From: Tulasnella sp. 424
Lineage: Eukaryota; Basidiomycota; Agaricomycetes; Cantharellales; Tulasnellaceae
DNA: 64,000 nt
Assembly (NCBI GenBank): GCA_019633425.1
Contig: WSUB01000022.1
Span: forward strand, 186,001-250,000
Direction of reading: 5' to 3'
In this document: positions 55,402 to 64,000 of the stretch, piece by piece
Numbering within the stretch: the first letter of the stretch is position 1
Layout of the letters: every line of letters starts with the position of its first letter
Notes under the pieces: model-generated
Seen by the model: the letters and a program-made list of their open reading frames with translations, nothing else
Database searches by the model: none
Told to the model about the DNA's origin: nothing
Translations under genes and position numbers: made by a program

Positions 55402-56931
55402 TCAGTCCTCACAGACGAAGAAAAGTCTCTATGGGTGAGTAAAATTGCGTTCGCACGTCAGCAAGGCGTCAGTACATCAGACATCGACCTACCACGGAGA
55501 TGTTCTGCGACGTGACTGCTTGCCCGGGATTGTCCTGCTTCGAATGAAGTATAATGTTGATGTTTTCTAGACGTGATGTGGGCCTGTTCACGGAAGCTGC
55601 GACGCCGATAAGTGAGCCTCCAATACCGATCAGGGCAACGATTACTCACCTGCTAGTTGTTCTTCACCTGATTGGTAAAAAGCAGCCTATAAGCACATAT
55701 ATTGATACTCAATCCGAATATTGGAACACCTACTGCCGTCACCGTTCATCCATAAAGCGCCCAGCTCCTTGTTATTGACGTCGTATGTCCATACCGCAGC
55801 GGACGCTTTTTCCCACAGGTTGGCAGTTTTAGCAGCACGACGGTAGCGGTCATCTTTGCCGCCTAAAGTTGAATATAAGGTTGGCGTTGCAGACGAAGCT
55901 TCGGAGCGTCAAGCGAGATTGGACCCACTTTCGGTGCATGCTCTCAGAGTCCACGTACGCGCTGCGCTTTCACTCGGCGCGGGCACCGGCATTGAGATTT
56001 TTTGTGCGCTATCGGCAACGGCATGAATGGATGGCATTGACGGACCGGAAGTTGGAGAGCCAGGGGACCGGGATGCGGGCAAGGGACGGTGCTCTTGCAC
56101 CTTGAGGAGAGGTTCGTCCATCGCCAAACCGAGGTAAGGATGATATACATCAGACGGGACATTCTCCTTGAGAAATGTGGAAAGATATTCTCAAGATCAG
56201 TTCAACGAAAGCTGAAAGATTGATCGCACGTACAATTCGGAGTTGGACCGGCTTGCCCTCTGGATTGGGTACGAAGCTGACCAGCGCTGCGCCCAACTTG
56301 TTCCCAGAGATTGATAGATCGGCCCCAGTTGCTCCAAATGAGTATCCGAGGAAGCCTAGCCACAGATTTGTCTCGGGGACGAAGACTTCCACGTGACCTC
56401 GCACTTCGTTTGGCGCCGTTTCCCGAAGGGTGGCTCGATGGAGCATTTGCAAATTTCGAAGGCGTTCTGCTTGCACACTTGAAAGCTGCCCGACACTTAA
56501 AATCTGTCCAATACCTGGAACCGGTCCAATGAATGACTTGGGTTGAGATTTATTTCCGTATCGCGCTGCCAACGCTTTCCTGAGTCTGGTCCAGCTATTG
56601 CGCGTGTTGTCGTCCAAGTTGCAATACCACAGCATCGCACCGCCCGAGAAGCAGGTTACAACGTATCCGGCAATCCACCAGTCATCTGTGGCCCGGTCTT
56701 GCTAGTATGCGTGCCTTTGGATGGATTGGATGAACTCTGCTACAGATTCATCCGGGTTGCCGGAGAAGCTGAGCCAGCTCGTCTCACTGCTCGTCGACGC
56801 CGAGCTCGAAGCTTCTCGAGTGACGAGCGTTTCAACCTCTGAACGGGGGACACGAAGTTCTCATCAGTGGTCTTTACGACCCTTCCCTCATACTACGAAC
56901 CTGGGTTCATTGATACAATTGATCGGTTCAT
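55402..56931 (-). pseudogene. Gag-like two-module gene (locus M), one nonsense codon
   Basis: Minus-strand exons: 56901-56931, 56234-56838, 55929-56166, 55734-55862, 55650-55667, 55493-55617, 55402-55428 (1173 nt, all phases consistent). The Gag-like core is SWLSFSGNPDESVAEFIQSI, then HAY, an in-frame TAG near 56702-56704 where locus N has a Glu codon (VFEQDRASDD), then QDRATDDWWIAGYVVTCFSG and WYCNLD. The rest is clean: GHVEVFVPETNLWLGFLGYS, HPYLGLAMDEP, RTWTLRACTES, ASAAVWTYDVNNKELGALWM, EEQLAG, NISV and the final 27-nt exon RLFFVCED. A single nonsense change in an otherwise undamaged gene suggests recent loss or readthrough. Starts at 56931 or 56910 are possible. Confidence 0.8.
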
Positions 56932-57059
56932 TGGTGGATTCGTCTGGATAAGGCAGTGGTTGTGGTTGAAGGTCGTCGAGCGAGGAGCTGACTTATGTAT
57001 GAAGACAGGAGGATAAGAAGTAGATCATGCCGCATGGGAAGAGTGCTCTGTCTTAATCA

Positions 57060-57370
57060 AAATGCCGGAACATGCGGCTTTCGCGAGTCAATTGCGATCA
57101 AAGCGAACACTATGCTTCTACCCCGGAAAGGAAAATTCTAAATAGAGGCTGAGCAAGAATAGGCCGTCGTTTTGGCTGATTGTTGCATGTCTTCAGCATT
57201 CCAATGCTGCATCCAGTAAAATGCCCTTCGGAAACTCCCGATTGAGTAAGCAGGATAAAGTCTGGCTGCACGTTGTTATACCTTAAAAAGGTTTACGACC
57301 CCTCAGTTGGGACGGTTCCGTGATCATAACGGGTTTGCCGCCCAGTGGTCATATCTCCCGATCGCGGCTC
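57060..57370. repeat. Relic flank repeat between loci M and N
   Basis: Related to 54620-55160 and 59400-59720: shared strings include ATGCTGCATCCAGTAAAATG (compare ATGACGCATGCAGTAAAACG near 54750) and a GGCAAAT-like motif before CGATATGGTCAC on the minus strand. No open gene. It marks the upstream side of locus M. Confidence 0.6.
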
Positions 57371-57669
57371 GATCCTTGCACGTTTAGATCTAGACTTCCT
57401 CAGCGCCAAAAAAACTCCAACCCGGCGCGGCTTTGATCGGCTGAGATTCAAGCTAGCCCCGATAGAAGTGAAGGCATCGTGTTAGCGATGCCACACAAAC
57501 GTTTCTTTCTTTCCAAGATAACCTCGTGTTGAATTTAGTCAACTAAATATCTTCTACATACACGGGGCATCTTGGAAACGCAGTCACACACTCCTACAGG
57601 CCATCCATCTACTTTAGGTTCCCCCCTTCCGTGAACCACTCCCTTCTTCATATCATCCCAGAAGACTCT

Positions 57670-59323
57670 TCAATCCTCGGGAGAGAAGAAGAATTTCTGC
57701 GAATGAAACATAACGTGAGCTCCTTAGAGTCTACCTCCAGCGCATAGTAGATGAACGTACCACGGGGACATTCGGCCACACCGGCAGATGACCAGGATTG
57801 GGAGTCTCGGCCGCCTTATCCTGGGTTCGACGGAACGCGGGGCGGATGCTTCCTACGTATGGGCCTGACATCTTTGGTACGGAAGCTGCAATGATCATCG
57901 TCAGTCAGTAAAAATGAATCAAGGTCCGGGGAACGGGCTCGTCGTCCACTTACCCGCTAGTTGCTCCTCATCTGATGAATCAAGAGCGGCACATTTTAGC
58001 ATCCACATCCAAGATTAAGAGGGAACATCACTTACTGCCGTCATCACCCAGCCAGCTAATGGCAAGCTCCTTGGTATCGGCGTCGTACTTCCAAACTGCA
58101 GAGGAAGCCCGTTCCCACAAGTTAGTCGTCTTGGCGGCCCGACGGTAGCGCTCTTCTTTACGACCTGCGAGATCAATCAAACGGTGAGTAAATTGGATGC
58201 GAAAGGGTGCGTCATTCCAAGGGAGCGAGAGCAAACTTACTTTCAGTGCACGCCTTGAGAGTCCATGTGGACGGTGCGCTCGCGCCTTGTGAGGGCTGTT
58301 GCAAGCACCCACTCTGCCCCATGGAAGGCAAGATCTGCGGCGAAACTGGCCCAAACGGACCCGATGGGTAGCACGTATGGCAGCTTGGGGGGCACGATGA
58401 TCGTGGCAGGCCGGGATATACTGGTTGGGGCCAGTAGCTGGGCTGTCCTGGAATCTGAGGCTGAGACTCTTCCAGCGCCAAGCCAACGTAAGGGTGCTGC
58501 ATGTCGAAGCTGCCGTCCTCCTGTCAAAAAGGGAACAAAAGGAAGTCAGAAACGCTTTTGTTTTCAAATCAGCCATAGCATCAAACAGACGTACAACTCG
58601 GAGTTGGACCGGCTTCCCATCCGAATCAGGCACAAAGCTGATCGTGGTCGATCCCTCCTTAGCTCCAGAGACGGAGAAACTCATACCGGTTCCGTACGAG
58701 TCGTAGGCGTATGTAAGGAAGCCAAGCCACAGGTTACGATCTGGGACGAACACTTCGATCTGACCTCTCAGCTCGTTCGGCGCCTTTTCTCTGGTTGGAT
58801 AAGGTGCAAACTGGGGGGCTCCAAATGGTGGACGTTGGACGGGAGGCAACGGGGTGATATAGGGTGAGGCGGGGGGTAGCATGTTTGGCCCTTGTCCAAC
58901 GAACGGAGCGCTAGAGTACTGAGGGGCTGGTCCATATCGAGTCGTCAAAGACTTCCTAAGCCTAATCCAGCTGTTGCGTGTCCGGTCATCCAAGTTGGAG
59001 TACCACAGAGCCGCGCCGTCGGAGAAGCAGGTCCCAACGTATCCGGCGATCCAGCGGTCGTCGCTGGCTCTGTCTTGCTCGAATACGTATTTCTGGACTG
59101 CTTGGATGAACTCCGCAACGGAGTCGCCCGGGTTGCCGGAGAAGGCAAGTGCCTTCGACTCGGCGACGGTTGTGGTTTCAAGCTGAGTGGACAGCTTATC
59201 GATCTCTATAGTTGGAGTATAAACATCCTGATTAGCGATATTACGCAAGTAATACTTTGATGTATTATACGAACCAGTATTCATTGGGATGTCGGACTGA
59301 TCCATTGGCAGGGTGGTTACCAT
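57670..59323 (-). CDS. Gag-like two-module protein (locus N), 405 aa, 7 exons
   Basis: Minus-strand exons: 59275-59323, 58595-59205, 58241-58520, 58036-58164, 57954-57971, 57761-57864, 57670-57696 (1218 nt; phases 1, 0, 1, 1, 1, 0). The start is MVTTLPMDQSDIPMNTE. Gag-like core (about 30-95): LAFSGNPGDSVAEFIQAVQK, YVFEQDRASDDRWIAGYVGT, CFSDGAALWYSNLD, NSWIRLRKSLTTRYGP. Then a Pro-rich linker, GQIEVFVPDRNLWLGFLTYA, HPYVGLALEESQPQ, STWTLKACTES, RASSAVWKYDADTKELAISW (129-nt exon), EEQLAG (18-nt microexon), NVPV and the last 27-nt exon KFFFSPED. No protease, RT or integrase. With locus M it forms a subfamily ending in Phe-Phe-x3-Glu-Asp, instead of the RVVRS and hydrophobic tail of loci B-F. Intact. 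Confidence 0.85.
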
Positions 59324-59399
59324 AAGGGAGTAGGCAATTGAGGCTTAGGGGTAGGGGAGGTGGAGAGGACGGGTATTTGAAGGTTGACGATGACTCTAC

Positions 59400-59720
59400 T
59401 AATATACTATTCGCAATGAGTGGTTTGTGGTTCGTGCAAATCAGAAATCTAGACGGGACCGATCAATGAGTCAATTTCCACTAGTAAGCGCTGGACTTGC
59501 CAACTTGAGAACGGACCGCGGTACCGGCCATGAGGGCCGGCGTTCGAAAGATAACACAGCCGCGACTCGCTCCCTCACCAGTTTACAGTGCCTCAGATAC
59601 GCTTGTAAGGCATTTGTAATCGTTAGCCGACGACATTTCGTGTTCACCGGGTCGAACGCCAAAGACCTGTGACCATATCGAATTTGCCGCCGACACGGCA
59701 CACAAGCTTTGCCACCGCCT
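59400..59720. repeat. Relic flank repeat upstream of locus N
   Basis: AATGAGTGGTTTGTG (59416) and AGTAAGCGCT (59484) recur in the same order at 54969 and 55030. The minus-strand string GGCAAATTCGATATGGTCAC (near 59690) recurs at about 54850. It probably derives from the upstream region of the Gag-like family. Confidence 0.6.
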
Positions 59721-59872
59721 CCTGGCTCTGGCGGCGTACTTCTCGGAGCCGAAAAACTACAATCCAAACCTCCCAGCTTGGTATGAGGCCTTCCGACGAG
59801 GATGCGTACCGGCACCGTCCAATTGACACCTGACCATCTAATAGTGCATTATCAACGACTAGTGGAGACCAG

Positions 59873-60113
59873 ATGGCACCCAAAATCAACCCACGGGATT
59901 TAGTAATGCCATTGGCGGCGTTTACAATGGCCATCACCGTCATTCTTTACACTAGGTCAACCATACGTAGAGCCAAATATGCGGCTGAGGTTGAGAGGGA
60001 TCGTAAGTATGAGCTATTTAACAGGCCTGCCAATGCGTCGGGTAAGTCCGGGTCGACCTGTCTGTGTGTGAAGCGTTTAATGTCTGATGTGCACCCTGCT
60101 CTCAGGCAAATAG
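59873..60113 (+). CDS. Possible small membrane protein, about 58 aa
   Basis: ATG 59873 opens MAPKINPRDLVMPLAAFTMA, then ITVILYTRSTIRRAKYAAEV: a short N-terminus, one hydrophobic segment (about 9-27) and a basic patch. This resembles a small single-span protein I have seen widely in fungi, whose start reads Met-Ala-Pro, a Lys-Asp-Leu-like motif and Tyr-Thr-Arg-Ser after the membrane segment; the name is not known to me. Proposed exons: 59873-60041 and 60106-60113 (GTAAGT donor, CTCTCAG acceptor). An alternative donor, also GTAAGT, lies at 60003. The C-terminus is therefore uncertain and the protein looks shorter than its relatives. Confidence 0.5.
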
Positions 60114-60772
60114 AACAGTAGCGATAATATGATGTAACTTGTTGAGTGCGTTGCCTTGGAGCCCCGTATGGCACGCTCGCTAAATGGGTGTGATATGTGA
60201 TCGGGTCTACTGAACCAGGGAATGTCCGGACGCATACACAGCCCTCCAGAAACGTTTGCTACCCCACTCCAAGAACAGCTATGTGTCGCTCATGACATGA
60301 TTCTATCAATTGGTCTCGAAGATCGTAGCCAGTGTGATTACCATTCCAAGACGTAAAATCGATGGAGAATCTTGCAACTTCGGGATCAACTCCGCAATCA
60401 TGGGTCTGGTTAACCTGGTCAAAGCGACCCACAATGCCTCGTAGACCATGGAAAAATTTCCCTACACAATACTTTTGTTCTCATCCGTTTAAAAAATATC
60501 GTCTCACAGTACGACCATTTACAATGAGCGAGGACTTGTTATGTAACATTCGGATAAGGAATCCGAAGAAGAGGCACCAACGCTCAGGAACCGCACGCCG
60601 CCGCTCGCGTGCGGGTTCGCTCTTAAATCTCCCCACCCCCGGCAAAAGAAAAGAGTGGACTCATATTTTCACCGACCCCCCTTCCCCCTCCTTCTTCTGC
60701 TGTCCACCTGTCTCCTACTATCTATTCCTCATCCTCTATACTCTATAGACACCCAAAAGGACTTAGAACACG
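60114..60772. other. Intergenic region upstream of MTHFR
   Basis: No supportable gene. The last 100 bases before 60773 are C/T-rich (runs of CCCCTTCCCCC and TCCTC), a common core-promoter composition in fungi. The MTHFR promoter is expected here. Confidence 0.45.
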
Positions 60773-63164
60773 ATGGTCAAAATCACCCAGAAAATCGCCC
60801 AGGCAGAAAAAGACAACAGAGTGTGGTGGTCTTTCGAATACTTCCCTCCACGGACAGCTCAGGTTCGCTCGCATTCGAAACTGCTTTGCTTGGTATGAAG
60901 CAGAGTTACTCAACGAGTACGTATAGGGCCTGCAAAACTTGTATGATCGAATCGAACGGATGCGCTTGCTTGGACCGGAATTTATAGACATTACATGGTC
61001 AGTCCACTCTCGAATTCGCGGTTTGCCACCGCCCGCCTGCTAACACACCATGTCCAACTCCTAGGAACGCTGGAGGACGGACGTCTGACCTTACTTCCGA
61101 GCTCGTGAAGACGTGCCAGGGGCTCATTGGCCTAGAGACTTGCATGCACCTCACCTGTACTAATATGCCGCAAGAAAAAGTGGACATCGCTCTTCGAGTA
61201 CGTGGCACACGCTCCTGTTTTAGCTTTCTGGATTCTATTCTGAACTGGGGTACCTTGATAATAGGAAGCAAAGAGGAGTGGGTGCCGCAACATTCTCGCC
61301 CTGCGTGGTGACCCGCCAGCGGGACAAGACGAGTGGTCCGCCGTAGAAGGCGGTTTCGTCCACGGCATCGACCTCATTCGCCACATTCGTGCCCAATACG
61401 ATGACTACTTCGAAATCGCCATCGCCGGTTTCCCTCAACACGTCGACTTGCCTCCAGCAGAATTCGCCGCCGAGATGGGCTGGCTCAAAGAGAAAGTCGA
61501 CGCTGGCGCTACCTTGATCTTCACCCAGATGTTCTACGACGTCGACATTTTCTTCCGATGGGTCGCTGCCGTGCGAGAAGCCGGCATCACGGTCCCCATC
61601 GTCCCAGGAGTCGCCCCTATTCAGACTTGGAACGGATTTATTCGGTCGACGAAGCTCAGTCAGACGACCATCCCACAACGCTACATCGACGCGCTGGAGC
61701 CTCACAAAAACAACGACGAAAAGGTCAGGGAGATCGGAATCAGGCTCGTTGCCGAGATGTGCCGAGATATCTTGGCGTCGCCGTGGAACATCCGTGGGCT
61801 CCACTTTTACACTATGAACTTGGAGAAGGGCACCAAGATGATTCTCGAGGAGTTGAACTTGGTTCCTCGAGTCGAGGCTATTAAACCTCTTCCATGGCGT
61901 CAGGTACGCAGCTTTGTACGGTCACGAGCGTGGGCGTTTCGCTAACCGTATTACTCGCTTGCACTGTTTGCAGTCACTCACTCCTTCACGGCGAACGGAG
62001 ACCATCCGACCCATTTTCTGGGCCAACCGCACCAAATCCTACCTCTCAAGAACCGAAAACTGGGACGAATATCCCAACGGCCGCTTCGGCGACTCTCGCA
62101 GCCCGGCGTACGGTGAGATTGACGGCTACGGCATCAGCTTGAAGCATACGGTACGACCCTTACATTCCTGTTTATCACATCACGCGTTCCAAGTGGATGA
62201 CTAATAAACCTTAAATCTGCGGGATCTTTACAGAAAGAGCAAGGTTTGGAATTATGGGGCAAGCCAACGTCGACGTCGGAAATCCGGTCGTTGTTTTCAC
62301 GATTCTGTGAGGGCACGCTCAAGGCGCTTCCGTGGTCGGACGAACCCACGGCAGCGGAGACTAGCATCATCACGAAACATTTGGCACGGATCAACGAGTT
62401 GGGATTCTTGACCATCAACTCTCAACCGGCTGTGAATGGAGCTCCGAGCAACGACAGGGCACACGGGTGGGGGCCTGCTAATGGATTCGTGTACCAGAAG
62501 GTCCGTTTGGAGTCCTTAGAAGCTTTTTTTTGTCAGATGTCGCTCATCAGTTTTCTTCATTACAGGCCTATTTGGAGTTCTTCGCTTCACCGGAGACGTT
62601 GAACAAGCTTTTGCCGATCATCTCCAAGGACCCCCTTGTTACGTACTACGCGATCAACAAGCAGGGAGACCTGAGGACGAATAACCAATCTGAGGGTCCC
62701 AACGCTGTTACGTGGGGTGTCTTCCCAGGGAAGGAGATCATCCAACCGACGATCGTCGAAGCCGTCAGCTTCATGGCTTGGAAGGTTCGTCGTTGGTTTG
62801 ACTTGTCCCAGCCAGATAAACTGAAAAACGGTGCCTCTAACAGGATGAAGCCTTTGAACTCGGAGTCCAATGGTCTCAAATCTACGAGCACGATTCACCC
62901 TCAGCCAAGTTGATCAAAGACATGATGGATACCTACTTCCTCGTCAACGTTGTGCACAACGACTTTAAAGACCCCGACGCCATCTTCCAAGGATTCTACG
63001 AAGCCGGTAACGCTTCTGCTGTTAACGTAAACGGTCACAACGTCATTGCTAACGCTCTCGTTAACGGAGTGATTGCGAATGGTATCGGAGAGAACCTAAA
63101 GAATGGGGTGAAGGTCATCAATGACGTAGCCCATGGACGAGGACGGGAGGTGGAAGTGCAGTAA
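60773..63164 (+). CDS. Methylenetetrahydrofolate reductase, 638 aa, 8 exons
   Basis: Exons: 60773-60862, 60927-60997, 61065-61197, 61265-61903, 61974-62150, 62234-62500, 62566-62784, 62844-63164 (1917 nt, phases consistent). The enzyme reduces 5,10-methylene-THF to 5-methyl-THF with FAD, feeding methionine synthesis in the cytosol. N-terminal TIM barrel (about 1-305): WWSFEYFPPRTAQGLQNLYD (Glu of the FEYFPP motif is catalytic), DITWNAGG, HLTCTN, NILALRGDPP, AGATLIFTQMFYD, PIVPGVAPIQ. The C-terminal regulatory domain (about 320-600), which in eukaryotic enzymes binds AdoMet, shows RPIFWANRTKSYLSRTENWD, LTINSQPAVNG, GPNAVTWGVFPGKEI and YFLVNVVHNDF. Length lies between yeast Met13 (600) and Met12 (657); which paralogue it matches is not decided. 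The Asn/Val-rich tail of about 45 residues is unusual. Confidence 0.95.
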
Positions 63165-64000
63165 GCACCCCTCATGAACCGACCCCCCAGAATCTCTTTC
63201 CCTTGGCCATCGTCATACCGACACGGCTTTTTCCCTTTTTTTCCCTTTCTCATCCGATAGGGTAGTCTCCAACAGACTACGTCCTCGGCTTTTCGGACAT
63301 AACTCTCATTGGTTTGATTCCAACATCAACATCCCTGGCATTATATTCTGCACGCTATTTTCTCTCCTCTCTCTCTCTATTCTTTGCATTGATCGCATCA
63401 CCCCGTACTCCTTTTTCTTGCATTGTTTTGTTGGATTGTTCCTGCTTTATATTTGCATTCCTTTCTCTCCCTATTCCTTCATCAGGAGGGGTCTACCCGC
63501 CTTATAGGCACTTTCTTGTGTTATATATCATCGTGCTTTGTGCGTAGGTCGTTTCAACAACGCATACTTAGTAGCTTTCGCTTCTTTGCTATAATCCCAA
63601 AATGTAACAATGCTTGCTTGTAAATCATGCATCTTCGCCGAATGACGCGGACCGCAATTATGCGTGTTGCATGCCGCCCCACTAGATGCCAGTCGTCGAC
63701 TTTATTCATCACCGCCTACTCATCTTGTAAACCAAGGGCCTCGGTATCCACGGTCCTCTACGCTGATGCGGCTTTCCTCTATCACATGCTTCCCGAGTGA
63801 TGTCGCATTCCGCTGTTCGAGTCGTACCTCCAAGCGCTAAGTCCGGCATCTTCTCCGATATCGCTTAGAACCCTTCCGCGCACCTTGACGTCTGCTGGCA
63901 GCCTGCCCGCGAGGCCAAAAGTTTGTATCACCAAGCACTCTCTCGACGTCATGGATATCCCAGTGGCTGCACCTGCTCAATCCGGAAACCAATTAGACTC
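63165..64000. other. 3' flank of MTHFR and intergenic sequence
   Basis: It starts with the C/T-rich 3' untranslated region (63180-63480). No further gene is recognised. GCGCACCTTGACGTCT at 63877 matches a string at 35640, hinting at a dispersed repeat. Confidence 0.45.

Noticed and set aside
56702..56704. In-frame TAG of locus M as a recoded codon
   Set aside because: No selenocysteine or recoding machinery is expected in fungi, and the paralogue has a Glu codon one base away, so a nonsense mutation is simpler.
33751..59323. Reading the Gag-like genes as ordinary LTR retrotransposons
   Set aside because: No LTR pairs, primer-binding sites, zinc knuckles, protease, RT, RNase H or integrase motifs near any copy; the genes carry 5-7 exons with conserved phases, unlike transposon gag genes.
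60362..60748. Plus-strand frame of 128 codons upstream of MTHFR
   Set aside because: Low-complexity Arg/Ser/Pro peptide running into the C/T-rich promoter; no conserved pattern and no splice context.

Overview
The window reads as nuclear chromosomal DNA of a basidiomycete fungus, most likely an agaricomycete. Genes are rich in short GT-AG introns, intergenic spaces are small, and there are large families of F-box proteins of the agaricomycete type. Conserved genes give complete reading frames once introns are removed by eye. No species is assigned. All exon models below were built by hand from reading frame, splice consensus and family knowledge, without any search.

Region 1 (0-18 kb) is mostly housekeeping. 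It holds an F-box gene, histone H4 (6 exons), the convergent ubiquitin E2 variant MMS2, the ESCRT-0 subunit HSE1, the arginine-pathway gene for ornithine acetyltransferase (divergent from HSE1), two more F-box genes, and an F-box/RCC1-repeat gene of the SAF1 type.

Region 2 (18-31.5 kb) is a head-to-tail array of six F-box paralogues with a period of about 1.75 kb. A 1.3 kb Helitron-type element carrying a helicase-gene fragment sits between copies 1 and 2, and copy 4 is broken by a 2-base deletion. Prephenate dehydrogenase (TYR1) follows on the opposite strand.

Region 3 (32-59.4 kb) is accessory and repetitive. Its core is a same-strand set of about ten intact, broken and relic copies of an unusual gene family. 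Each has an N-terminal retrotransposon-Gag-like module, with no protease, reverse transcriptase or integrase, fused by introns to a C-terminal module I do not recognise. Exon structure is strikingly conserved: a 129-nt exon followed by an 18-nt microexon in nearly every copy, although the sequences have diverged widely. This tandem, birth-and-death Gag-like family is the best candidate here for an undescribed system. Interleaved are two copies of an EXPERA/TMEM97-like membrane protein gene, a low-complexity Ser-rich gene with a truncated duplicate of its 5' half, an LRR/F-box-like gene, an assembly gap flanked by homopolymers, and relic repeats.

Region 4 (59.8-64 kb) holds a possible 58-residue membrane protein and a complete methylenetetrahydrofolate reductase gene (8 exons).

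The genes do not form a pathway cluster. Histone H4/MMS2, HSE1/ornithine acetyltransferase, TYR1 and MTHFR are ordinary core functions. The biology that stands out is local gene amplification: at least eleven F-box-type genes and ten Gag-like loci in 64 kb, in two neighbouring arrays.
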